From: Chryseobacterium hagamense
GTDB taxonomy: Bacteria; Bacteroidota; Bacteroidia; Flavobacteriales; Weeksellaceae
Direction: 5' to 3'
NCBI RefSeq assembly: GCF_007991455.1
Contig: NZ_BJYJ01000002.1
Location: forward strand, 338,120 to 402,119
Length of the DNA stretch: 64,000 bases
Part shown: piece by piece, positions 42,236 through 49,730 of the stretch
How positions within the stretch are numbered: position 1 is the first letter of the stretch
Layout: every line of letters starts with the position of its first letter
Translations under genes and position numbers: made by a program
Notes under the pieces: generated by a model
The model's database searches: none
Seen by the model: only the letters and a program-made list of their open reading frames with translations
Told to the model about the DNA's origin: nothing

Positions 42236-42973
42236 ATGAACGAGAGCTGGATGCAAAAATATGAAGAAGTAAAAAAAATGCTGGTTTGCCCAACGGATCT
42301 GGAGACTTATTTTACTCTGGATGAAGTTGGTGGCCTTCCTATGGAAAAGATGGAAATCGGCCGGGTTTCAGTTCCTTCCGGAAAAATACTGGTGAGGGAT
42401 CCGCTGGTTTTCCTGAATGCCGGTGAAAAGCCTTATTTTACCGAAGCTCCCAAAGGAAATTTCCCGGTAACGGTTGCCGTGGTAAAGTCTGAAGAATGGG
42501 GCACCCGGTATGCGGCGGTAAAAGTAAAATTTACGGAGGGTAAACCGGTCTTTTATCAGGAAGCTCTGACCGGTAACGAAAATCTTGAAGGCATACAGGA
42601 AGATGATTATTTCGGATTCCGTGTAGATGCGGGACTGGCCTGCATTGCCGATGCTGAAACTCTTTCCGCTTTTGACCGTTTCGTAAAAGATCTTAATGGA
42701 AATAACCTGTACGATGATTATTTTTCGGAACTGTTCAGGAAAAGCTATGAAGCGCATCCCGATAATCAACGGGAAGGCGGCGACTGGATCAACTGGACCA
42801 TCCCGGAAACGGCTTATCAGATCCCGATGTTTGCCAGCGGTTTCGGCGACGGCGGTTATCCTGTCTATTTTGCCTATGACGAAAACGGCCTGATCTGCGG
42901 TTTGTATATCCAGTTTATCGATATTGAGCTGGCATTAAGTGATGATGAGGAAGAAGATAACGGGGTGGTTTAA
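42236..42973 (+). CDS. DUF4241 domain-containing protein
   Basis: A 245-residue cytoplasmic protein. Family features: VSVPSGKILVRDPLVFLNAG, FPVTVAVVKSEEWGTRYAAV, DYFGFRVDAGLACIADAETL, and FASGFGDGGYPVYFAYDENG. DUF4241 members often lie in polymorphic-toxin immunity loci, but biochemical function is unknown. An acidic C-terminus (SDDEEEDNGV) is notable. The gene starts 29 bp after the SUKH gene and ends 15 bp before the glycosylase gene. It may be an immunity protein or a regulatory partner. Confidence 0.85.
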   Translation: MNESWMQKYEEVKKMLVCPTDLETYFTLDEVGGLPMEKMEIGRVSVPSGKILVRDPLVFLNAGEKPYFTEAPKGNFPVTVAVVKSEEWGTRYAAVKVKFTEGKPVFYQEALTGNENLEGIQEDDYFGFRVDAGLACIADAETLSAFDRFVKDLNGNNLYDDYFSELFRKSYEAHPDNQREGGDWINWTIPETAYQIPMFASGFGDGGYPVYFAYDENGLICGLYIQFIDIELALSDDEEEDNGVV

Positions 42974-42988
42974 ATGCTATAATTAAAT

Positions 42989-43675
42989 ATGAAAGGAACT
43001 TTTGCAGAACAGGTTATCAAATTCAATAATAATCTTCATTACAGAGGAAAACTGCCTGATGATTTCATGGTGATGAATCCATATCTGAATAATCCGGAAA
43101 CAATGGAGGTAATGAAAGAATTTTACCGCAAATACTACAACGACTCCAATCAGCGGAAATTCTTTCTCGGCATCAATCCCAGCCGCCACGGTTCAGGCGT
43201 CACCGGTGTCCCCTTTACCGATACCAAAAGGCTGGAAAGCATTTGCGGAATTAAGATGACCTCAGCCTATACCCATGAAGTTTCCTCGGTGTTCGTTTAT
43301 GACATGATTGCAGAATATGGCGGTGCCGAAGAATTTTACCGCGATGTTTATATCAATTCGCCTTTCCCGCTGGCGATTGTAAGGAAATCGAAGAGCGGTT
43401 GGATAAATGCCAATTATTATGATGACAAAGCTTTATTTGCTGCCGTAAAAGATTTTATGATCGATTCCTTAAAAAAGCACCTCAGCCTGAACCTCGATTC
43501 TTCCGAAATTTTTGTCATGGGTAAAAAGAATGCGGATTTCATTTCAAAAATCAATAACGAGGCTAACCTATTTGAGAAAATGACCGTCCTGGAACATCCG
43601 AGATACATCCAGCAGTACAAATCGAAAGAGAAGCAGCTGTATATTGATAAATATATTTTAGCTTTGAAAAAATAA
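42989..43675 (+). CDS. SMUG2-like uracil-DNA glycosylase family protein
   Basis: A 228-residue protein of the SMUG2 (DUF4918-like) branch of the uracil-DNA glycosylase superfamily. Active-site motif I appears as FFLGINPSRHGSGVTGVPFT and the distal DNA-intercalation/His motif as VLEHPRYIQQYKSKEK. Such enzymes remove uracil or other modified bases from DNA. It starts 15 bp after the DUF4241 gene and its stop is 4 bp before the helicase gene, so the two are likely coexpressed and may cooperate in repair or against modified phage DNA. The actual base specificity cannot be read from sequence. Confidence 0.88.
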   Translation: MKGTFAEQVIKFNNNLHYRGKLPDDFMVMNPYLNNPETMEVMKEFYRKYYNDSNQRKFFLGINPSRHGSGVTGVPFTDTKRLESICGIKMTSAYTHEVSSVFVYDMIAEYGGAEEFYRDVYINSPFPLAIVRKSKSGWINANYYDDKALFAAVKDFMIDSLKKHLSLNLDSSEIFVMGKKNADFISKINNEANLFEKMTVLEHPRYIQQYKSKEKQLYIDKYILALKK

Positions 43676-43679
43676 CCGG

Positions 43680-46370
43680 ATGAAATCATTTCCTTCAGGA
43701 ATACATTTTAAATATCAGTGGAGAACCTATCAGCGACATTTTTTAGATCGTTTTGACGAATATCTAAAAAATGGGCATCTTCATATTGTAGCGCCACCCG
43801 GTTCGGGAAAAACCGTGCTGGGATTGGAAGTAATGCTACGGATTAATAAACCTGCCCTTATCGTTGCACCGACATTGGCCATCAGAAACCAGTGGATGCA
43901 GAGGTTCCGGGAGCTGTTCCTGCATACTGAACACTTACCGGAGTGGATTTCCGACGATATCTATAACCCGGGATTTGTAACGGTAACCACTTATCAGGGA
44001 CTTCATGCGGCCTGTAACAAAAAGCCCGGGGTATTGACTGATGAAAAAAGTCCTGATCCAGAAGGCGCTGAAAACAATTTTTCCCAAATCACACGGAGAT
44101 TAAAACAGCAAAAAATTGAAACTTTTATTCTGGATGAAGCCCATCATTTAAAAAATGCATGGTGGAAAAGCCTGACTGACCTTAAAAAAGAGATTTCACC
44201 AAAGGTTGTGGCCTTAACGGCAACTCCCCCTTTCGATGTATCCGGGGCGGAATGGCAGAAATATATTCAGCTTAACGGCCCTGTGGATATCGAAATTTCT
44301 GTTCCGGAGCTGATGATCGAAGGAGATCTTTGTCCCCATCAGGATCTGGTCTATTTTACTTCGCCGACGGAACAGGAAAAACATACCATTGAAAACCATT
44401 ACCACCGTGCCCGCACCATCTTTGAGGAGGTAAATAATGACAAAGTTTTACTGCATGCTCTGGAAAACCATGATCTTTACCAAAATCCGGAACAGCACCT
44501 GGATTGGATTTACGATCATCTTTCTTCGTACACTTCAGGCCTGGTATATCTTAACTTCAGGGGAAAGGAAATTGCAGACATTCATTTTAAAATAATCGGT
44601 GATGAGAAGAAGTTGGTACCCGAATTTGATTTTTTCTGGCTTGAGGAACTGCTGGATTTTTATTTCTTTACAGATGACCTGTATTTTAAACAGTTTCATG
44701 ATCATCGGAGCCGGCTGGAAAACAGAGTAAGACGAAACGGCTTCCTGGAAAACAAAACGGTTTGCTTTTTCGACAATAAGAAGGTACATCAGATGTTAAA
44801 CTCGAGCATAGGAAAACTGGAAGGCATAAAAGAAATCGTTAATTTTGAGTATTCTGTTCTGGGTGATGGTCTGAAAATGCTTGTTCTTACCGACTTCATC
44901 AAAAAAGAATTTCTGGCCACCCATCATCATAACGGCTTTGAAATTGATAAAACCGGGGCAATTCCTATTTTTGAAAAGTTGCGCAGAGAAAATCCGGATC
45001 ATAAAAAAATAGGGGTTCTCACCGGTAGTCTGGTGATTATCCCCAAAGGTTCAGAAAATGTCTTTGATCTTTTATGCCGTACCAGCAAAGTTTCAGCAGG
45101 GACTGAGCTTTCCTATGACGGAAACTATTTGGTAATCCATATAACAGATGCCGTAAGACATGCGATCGTCCATATCATCACGGAAATGTTTCAGTCGGGA
45201 GAAATACACGTACTCATCGGTACAAAATCGCTTTTGGGAGAAGGCTGGGATGCACCGAAAATGAACGCTTTAATTCTGGCAAGCTTTGTAAGTTCCTTCG
45301 TACTCTCCAATCAGATGCGGGGAAGGGTCATCAGAACGGATAAAGATTGTCCGGACAAAACGGGAAATATCTGGCATCTGGTATGTTTTGATGGCAATGA
45401 TGAAATCGGGAGCAAGGATCTCGATATTCTGAAAAAGAGGTTTAAAACTTTTGTCGGAGTCTCCAATAATGATGAGAATACCATTGAAAACAATTTTGAA
45501 AGGCTGCATATAAAAATTGAGGAAAGTAAAAGAGACCTGTCATTGATCAATCTGCAGACCTTTGCATTTGCAGGAGATCGTAAAAATCTTTCAAACCGGT
45601 GGAAAAAAGCTTTAGCCAAAGGCAATATTCTGATTGAAGAAATACAGGTCCCGAAAAGTGAAATGCGCCGGACTGAAGAAATGAAACTGACGTACCTGAA
45701 AAAGATGCTGGGTAACTTTTCAGGGATCATGATTTCTACGGGAATCACTTTTCTCCACGAAGTGGTTTCGGAAATTGTGAAATCTTATGATGATATCCAT
45801 TCGATGGACGGGTTTTTCAAGGTTTCTATGGTGGCCGGCATCATCGGAATCCTGACCTGCGGTATGAAATTCATAAGAGCCTGCAGGCAATATTTTAAAT
45901 ATAAGAAGTTTTCGAAGTATCTGCAGGCCATGGGTAATGTGGTTCTGGAAAGCCTGATCCACGAAAAAATTATTAAAACACCTCCTCAGGAAATGTCAGT
46001 TGTGACAGCTGATGATGTTTATAAAAGCTCTGTCTGTCATCTGGAAGGAGGAAGCCGCTATGAAAAATCAATATTCATCAGGACATTGCAGGAGCTGATT
46101 TCCCCGGTCGATAATCCGAGATATCTGATTCAGCAGGAAGAAAAATTCCTATTTGTTAAGACAGGTATTTATTTTCCTGTTCCTGAAATCATGGGTAAAA
46201 ATAAAGCCAGTGCAGCATTTTTCAGAAAGAAGTGGAGTGAAAATTTTGCTCACTCAGAGCTGATTTTCACAAGAACACCGGAAGGTAGGAAAATTCTATT
46301 ACAGCTCAGATTCCGGTCTTTGATGAATAGAAATACAAAGATTGAACAGATTAATAAATGGGTAAAATAA
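43680..46370 (+). CDS. DEAD/DEAH-box SF2 helicase with C-terminal membrane segments
   Basis: An 896-residue protein. RecA1: IVAPPGSGKTVLGLE (Walker A, about 37-48), ILDEAHHLKNAWW (motif II DEAH, near 151), VVALTATPPFD (motif III). A long insertion (about 215-400) separates it from RecA2, which has TKSLLGEGWDAPKMN and the arginine-finger motif SNQMRGRVIRTDKDC (near 540). Beyond it, residues about 680-735 hold two hydrophobic helices (FSGIMISTGITFLHEVV and FKVSMVAGIIGILTCGMKFI) flanked by basic loops, then a soluble C-terminal domain to 896. A helicase with two membrane spans is unusual and suggests a membrane-tethered DNA or RNA motor. Last gene of the operon. Confidence 0.9.
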   Translation: MKSFPSGIHFKYQWRTYQRHFLDRFDEYLKNGHLHIVAPPGSGKTVLGLEVMLRINKPALIVAPTLAIRNQWMQRFRELFLHTEHLPEWISDDIYNPGFVTVTTYQGLHAACNKKPGVLTDEKSPDPEGAENNFSQITRRLKQQKIETFILDEAHHLKNAWWKSLTDLKKEISPKVVALTATPPFDVSGAEWQKYIQLNGPVDIEISVPELMIEGDLCPHQDLVYFTSPTEQEKHTIENHYHRARTIFEEVNNDKVLLHALENHDLYQNPEQHLDWIYDHLSSYTSGLVYLNFRGKEIADIHFKIIGDEKKLVPEFDFFWLEELLDFYFFTDDLYFKQFHDHRSRLENRVRRNGFLENKTVCFFDNKKVHQMLNSSIGKLEGIKEIVNFEYSVLGDGLKMLVLTDFIKKEFLATHHHNGFEIDKTGAIPIFEKLRRENPDHKKIGVLTGSLVIIPKGSENVFDLLCRTSKVSAGTELSYDGNYLVIHITDAVRHAIVHIITEMFQSGEIHVLIGTKSLLGEGWDAPKMNALILASFVSSFVLSNQMRGRVIRTDKDCPDKTGNIWHLVCFDGNDEIGSKDLDILKKRFKTFVGVSNNDENTIENNFERLHIKIEESKRDLSLINLQTFAFAGDRKNLSNRWKKALAKGNILIEEIQVPKSEMRRTEEMKLTYLKKMLGNFSGIMISTGITFLHEVVSEIVKSYDDIHSMDGFFKVSMVAGIIGILTCGMKFIRACRQYFKYKKFSKYLQAMGNVVLESLIHEKIIKTPPQEMSVVTADDVYKSSVCHLEGGSRYEKSIFIRTLQELISPVDNPRYLIQQEEKFLFVKTGIYFPVPEIMGKNKASAAFFRKKWSENFAHSELIFTRTPEGRKILLQLRFRSLMNRNTKIEQINKWVK

Positions 46371-46434
46371 GTTTCATGGCATTTAAATATTGGTGTTGCG
46401 CTGCTTAATTGTCGGAAGCTGAAGGATACTGAAA

Positions 46435-46643
46435 TAATGTAAACTTGAAACAAGAGTCAGGTTAGAAGCTGGAAGAGGGAAGAAGGATGCCGGAAGTTCC
46501 TTTTGAAGGTATTAATAGTCAAACAAAATATTTTGTTATTAGATCAGGAAAATTCTATTTAAAATCCTGGCTGAATAGAATTGATTTTATTTGTAATTAA
46601 ATAAACAACTGATTACAGAGTGCATACAGCCGAATCAACATTA
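46435..46643. repeat. Dispersed repeat element with terminal inverted repeats
   Basis: A copy of about 209 bp. The left end is TAATGTAAACTTG (46435) and the right end CGAATCAACATTA (46631-46643), imperfect inverted repeats like those at 3807 and 8426. Core on the plus strand at 46468-46500. Follows the helicase gene by 65 bp. Confidence 0.72.
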
Positions 46644-46649
46644 AAATAA

Positions 46650-46676
46650 AAATCCCCTGTCATAAGGGGATTTCTT
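46650..46676 (+). terminator. Terminator-like hairpin
   Basis: AAAATCCCCT pairs with AGGGGATTTT-like sequence around GTCAT, followed by TTCTTC. Likely closes the SUKH-to-helicase operon. The rest of 46677-46986 shows no gene or structure. Confidence 0.65.
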
Positions 46677-46986
46677 CTCATTTATGCGTTTAGAATCTCA
46701 ATCGATATTCTGCAATATCAAGTTTTTATGGGTATTAGTTTTGGAATCAGCTGATGTAAATTTTATTTCATCTTATTGACACCCCAAAGTAACAATAAAT
46801 ATAAATTCTGAGGTAGCGTAAAAATCCCCAAATTCAGCATTACGTATTTCTACTGAATACAGGGGGAAATCCGTTTTTCAGGCCCTTTTATTGTATGGAT
46901 GGATAGCGGTAATGAGAAGTAAAGGATTTTAATACGGCCACTGGACATTGGGTAAAGTTCCTGTATGGCTTTTCGCCGAACTTTCC

Positions 46987-46994
46987 TATTTTTG
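46987..46994 (+). promoter_or_regulatory. Candidate -7 element for the crotonase-family gene
   Basis: TATTTTTG matches TAnnTTTG, 23 bp upstream of the start codon at 47018. No exact -33 TTTG at the required spacing. Confidence 0.45.
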
Positions 46995-47017
46995 TGGAAA
47001 TCCAATTTAAACTAAAA

Positions 47018-47782
47018 ATGAACGAATTTGTAGCAGCAGAACTGAAAAACAGCATTGCCGAAATTACCTTCGGAACGCCTAAAAGCAATTCCCTTCCGGG
47101 AGCCATCCTTGAAAAACTGGCCCGGACCATACTTGAAGAGGGGGCTAAAGATGAGGTAAAGGCCATCCTTGTAAAAAGCGAAGGGGAAAAAGCATTCTGT
47201 GCCGGCGCCAGCTTCGATGAATTGCTGGAAATTGAAGAACTGGAAAAATCGACGAAGTTCTTCGGAGGTTTTGCAAAAGTGCTGAATGCCATGAGGAACT
47301 GCGGTAAGATTGTTGTCGTAAGAGTACAGGGAAAAACCACCGGCGGCGGTGTGGGGATTGCCTGCGGTGCGGATTATTGTTTTGCAGTGAAAGATGCCGC
47401 TTTGGCTCTCACGGAAATTAACCTGGGGATCGGGCCTTTCGTTATCGGACCTTATGTTGAAAGAAAAATCGGGAAGTCGCAATTTTCTGCAATGGCCATC
47501 GATGCGGACTTCAGATCGGCGGAATGGGCGGAACAGCACAATATTTACCATTCGGTTTCTGAAAATATCGGAGAAATGGATATTAAACTTGAAAAATTCA
47601 TGCAGACCCTGGCTTCCAGAAGCAGCGAAGCTTTGGCGCTGATTAAAAAAGTATCCTGGGAAGGAACCGATCATTTCAATGAACTGATGCCGGCCAGGAT
47701 TCACATGAGTGCCAGCCTGATTCTCGAAGATTCCGCAAAGAAAAGCATCGGAGCGATTAAAGAAAGACTGAGAGCGAAATAA
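47018..47782 (+). CDS. Enoyl-CoA hydratase/isomerase family protein
   Basis: A 254-residue crotonase-fold protein. Start at 47018 (MNEFVAAELKNSIAEITFGT); the longer frame is not supported by family alignment. Oxyanion motifs: EGEKAFCAGASFDELLEI and VQGKTTGGGVGIACGADYCF. The position equal to the first hydratase Glu (GGGCE in rat enzyme) is Gly here (GGGVG), while the second Glu is kept in ALTEINLGIGPFV. That pattern fits an isomerase or lyase rather than a classic hydratase. It could serve as PaaF in phenylacetate catabolism, but the missing Glu and its separate location speak against it. Single gene with its own terminator. Confidence 0.85.
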   Translation: MNEFVAAELKNSIAEITFGTPKSNSLPGAILEKLARTILEEGAKDEVKAILVKSEGEKAFCAGASFDELLEIEELEKSTKFFGGFAKVLNAMRNCGKIVVVRVQGKTTGGGVGIACGADYCFAVKDAALALTEINLGIGPFVIGPYVERKIGKSQFSAMAIDADFRSAEWAEQHNIYHSVSENIGEMDIKLEKFMQTLASRSSEALALIKKVSWEGTDHFNELMPARIHMSASLILEDSAKKSIGAIKERLRAK

Positions 47783-47804
47783 TTTCAAAATTTCATAAAA
47801 CGAC

Positions 47805-47833
47805 AACCGCCGGATTTCCCGGCGGTTTTTTAT
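47805..47833 (+). terminator. Terminator after the crotonase-family gene
   Basis: A perfect stem AACCGCCGG with CCGGCGGTT, loop ATTTC, then T-run. Confidence 0.92.
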
Positions 47834-47929
47834 TTGATGCTTTCGGCGTCAACAAAATTGGATTTTCGGTATTGTTATCATTTCAGATTGACAGGTAAGG
47901 AGAATTATTCGTTTTTTTTAAAAAATATC

Positions 47930-47970
47930 TTGCACATTCAAAAAAAATAATAACTTTGTAATTCAAAGTT
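47930..47970 (+). promoter_or_regulatory. Promoter with overlapping palindromic operator (membrane-protein cluster)
   Basis: TTG at 47930-47932, 18 bp, then TAACTTTG (-7) at 47951-47958. The -7 element is part of the perfect palindrome AACTTTG-TAATT-CAAAGTT at 47952-47970. Binding there would block the promoter. A near-identical palindrome is at 49385-49403. The winged-helix regulator encoded at 49072 is the likely ligand. Confidence 0.75.
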
Positions 47971-47976
47971 CTTTTT

Positions 47977-48594
47977 ATGGAATCAAAAAACTATCACGAA
48001 GACTTGTCGCATATCCGTTCCATGATGGAGCGCTCTTCCCGGTTTATTTCTTTAAGCGGTCTTTCAGGCGTTGTTGCCGGTCTGGCAGCAGTGGTTGGTG
48101 CCGTGTACGTGTATTTTGTTTTCCAGAGGGAAGGAATTGATTATTTTGATGGGAAAAGGAATATTTTCGGACTTTCGCTGGTAAAAGAGCTTGTCCTGAC
48201 CGGAATTGCCATTCTGGTTGTCGCGGTGCTCAGCGGTTATCTTTTTACAGCCAATAAGAGCAAAAAGAAAGGATTGAAGATCTGGGATGCCACTACCCGG
48301 CGTCTTTTGGTTACCTTTGCTGTTCCTTTGGTAACGGGAGGTTTCTTTTGCCTGGGCCTTTTATATCATCATCTCTTTGTATTTATTGCACCGGCGACAT
48401 TGGTTTTTTACGGATTGGCCCTGGTAAGTGCGGAACGGTATACGCTGACGGATGTAAAATACCTGGGCTATTGCCAGATTGCTTTAGGACTGATCTCTTT
48501 GTTTTTTCCGGGATGGGGGCTGCTTTTCTGGACCATCGGTTTCGGGCTGTTGCATATTGTGTACGGATTGATTATGCATAAAAAGTATAAGTAA
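47977..48594 (+). CDS. Multi-pass membrane protein of unknown function
   Basis: A 205-residue protein with a charged N-terminus (MESKNYHEDLSHIRSMMERS) and about six hydrophobic segments: 26-50, 68-88, 108-128, 133-150 and 163-200. Similar proteins in Flavobacteriia precede a small winged-helix regulator, as here. No enzymatic motif. First gene of a three-gene unit (this, 48596, 49072) with 1- and 5-bp gaps, driven by the operator-controlled promoter. The ATG lies only 6 bp after the palindrome, so the leader is very short. Confidence 0.8.
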   Translation: MESKNYHEDLSHIRSMMERSSRFISLSGLSGVVAGLAAVVGAVYVYFVFQREGIDYFDGKRNIFGLSLVKELVLTGIAILVVAVLSGYLFTANKSKKKGLKIWDATTRRLLVTFAVPLVTGGFFCLGLLYHHLFVFIAPATLVFYGLALVSAERYTLTDVKYLGYCQIALGLISLFFPGWGLLFWTIGFGLLHIVYGLIMHKKYK

Positions 48595-48595
48595 A

Positions 48596-49066
48596 ATGGA
48601 TCGTTCAGCTTTTTTAACTATTTTGATCCTGGCAATTGTTGTTTTCGGCATCTTTTCGGTGGTGTTTAAAAACAGGAAAAGGCAGTTTTTTAAAAGCATC
48701 CTGCTGGCCGTTTTTATTGCTCCGGTTATTTATTTCCTGATTGTTTCCGTTCTGATTTTAAGTGCAACCAGAGAAAGAAGCAGAGATTTTGATGCAGCTA
48801 TATGGCAGGCAAATGCAAGAACGGAAAACGGAACGGGTAACTATGAAATGGTTGATGATCTTATTGACAGCAGATTACTGATTGATAGAGATTCTTCGGA
48901 AGTAAGAGAAATTTTAGGTAGCCCTGAATTAAAAGACCAGAAGCAAAAATTCTGGCAGTATTATACAGGAACAAGTACCGGCTTTGGTTTTGTGGACCAT
49001 CAGCTGATTGTAAAGTTTGCCCATAATAAAGTCATTGTGCTTGAGCATATCAGACAACAAGATTAA
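48596..49066 (+). CDS. Membrane-anchored hypothetical protein
   Basis: A 156-residue protein with two N-terminal hydrophobic segments (about 5-21 and 35-55) and a soluble C-terminal domain of about 100 residues (EMVDDLIDSRLLIDRDSSEV, REILGSPELKDQKQKFWQYY, FGFVDHQLIVKFAHNKVIVL). The second part resembles SmpA/BamE-like or DUF-type small domains that follow the same DSSEVxxxLGxP pattern, but this is uncertain. One base separates it from the previous gene. Probably cytoplasmic-membrane or periplasm facing. Confidence 0.72.
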   Translation: MDRSAFLTILILAIVVFGIFSVVFKNRKRQFFKSILLAVFIAPVIYFLIVSVLILSATRERSRDFDAAIWQANARTENGTGNYEMVDDLIDSRLLIDRDSSEVREILGSPELKDQKQKFWQYYTGTSTGFGFVDHQLIVKFAHNKVIVLEHIRQQD

Positions 49067-49071
49067 ATAAA

Positions 49072-49362
49072 ATGATAAATATAAATCAACTCAACAAAGA
49101 ATTCGAAAGCCGTGTCAGACTGGGCATCATGTCCGTCCTGATGGTGAACGACTGGGTTGATTTTTCCGAAATGAAAAGCATTTTGGAAATTACGGACGGC
49201 AATATGGCCAGCCATAGCAATGCTCTGGAAAAGGCGGGCTATATCGAAGTGAAGAAAGAATTCGTTGGTAAAAAGCCGAAAACCTCTTACCGGGTAACCC
49301 AAAGCGGAAGGGAAGCATTTACCGATCATCTCAATGCTTTGGAAAAACTGATCGGCCGTTGA
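49072..49362 (+). CDS. Winged-helix transcriptional regulator (HTH_34-like)
   Basis: A 96-residue ArsR/MarR-like DNA-binding protein. It reads NKEFESRVRLGIMSVLMVND, WVDFSEMKSILEITDGNMAS, HSNALEKAGYIEVKKEFVGK and KPKTSYRVTQSGREAF: the typical short winged-helix family that regulates small membrane-protein clusters. No ligand domain, so it probably responds via concentration, dimerisation or an unknown signal. It follows 48596 by 5 bp, and it is placed between two copies of the same palindromic operator (47952-47970 and 49385-49403), so autoregulation and repression of the next operon are likely. Confidence 0.9.
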   Translation: MININQLNKEFESRVRLGIMSVLMVNDWVDFSEMKSILEITDGNMASHSNALEKAGYIEVKKEFVGKKPKTSYRVTQSGREAFTDHLNALEKLIGR

Positions 49363-49384
49363 TGGGTATATTTTTTTGTAATTA

Positions 49385-49403
49385 TACTTTGAAATACAAA
49401 GTA
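49385..49403. promoter_or_regulatory. Palindromic operator before the second membrane-protein operon
   Basis: TACTTTG-AAATA-CAAAGTA, a perfect 7-bp inverted repeat with 5-bp spacer. It shares ACTTTGnAATnCAAAGT with 47952-47970 and contains a TTTG that may be the -7 element of the promoter for 49429. Located 26 bp upstream of that start. Confidence 0.75.
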
Positions 49404-49428
49404 CTTTTAAATATTTAATTAAAGAATT

Positions 49429-49719
49429 ATGATTTTAGACAAACAAAAAACAAAGATTATTTTCGCTGTACCGGCCCTGTTGCTCCTTACGGCGTTTTTC
49501 GGAAACCTCTTTGCAGAAGGGTGGAACTGGTCGCCGCTTGATTTTCTGGTGGCTGCGGTATTGCTTTTCGTAATGGCTTTTCTCGTCAATCTGGTGATCA
49601 GGTCAGGGAAAACAAATGCTTCGAAATTTATAATCTGCTTTGCGATTCTCCTGGTATTGGCCCTCGTATGGATCGAGCTGGCCGTCGGAATTTTCGGAAG
49701 TCCTTTTGCGGGAAGCTAA
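49429..49719 (+). CDS. Small membrane protein
   Basis: A 96-residue protein with three hydrophobic segments (about 9-27, 38-58, 69-90) and short loops. No motif. It is the first gene after the second operator and is followed by the metallophosphoesterase gene after 11 bp. Likely a regulated component of the same response as 47977-49362. Confidence 0.75.
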   Translation: MILDKQKTKIIFAVPALLLLTAFFGNLFAEGWNWSPLDFLVAAVLLFVMAFLVNLVIRSGKTNASKFIICFAILLVLALVWIELAVGIFGSPFAGS

Positions 49720-49730
49720 ACGGAAGTGTA

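Noticed and set aside
47018..47782. Calling this gene paaF
   Set aside because: The first catalytic Glu of hydratases is Gly here and the gene is outside the paa operon.
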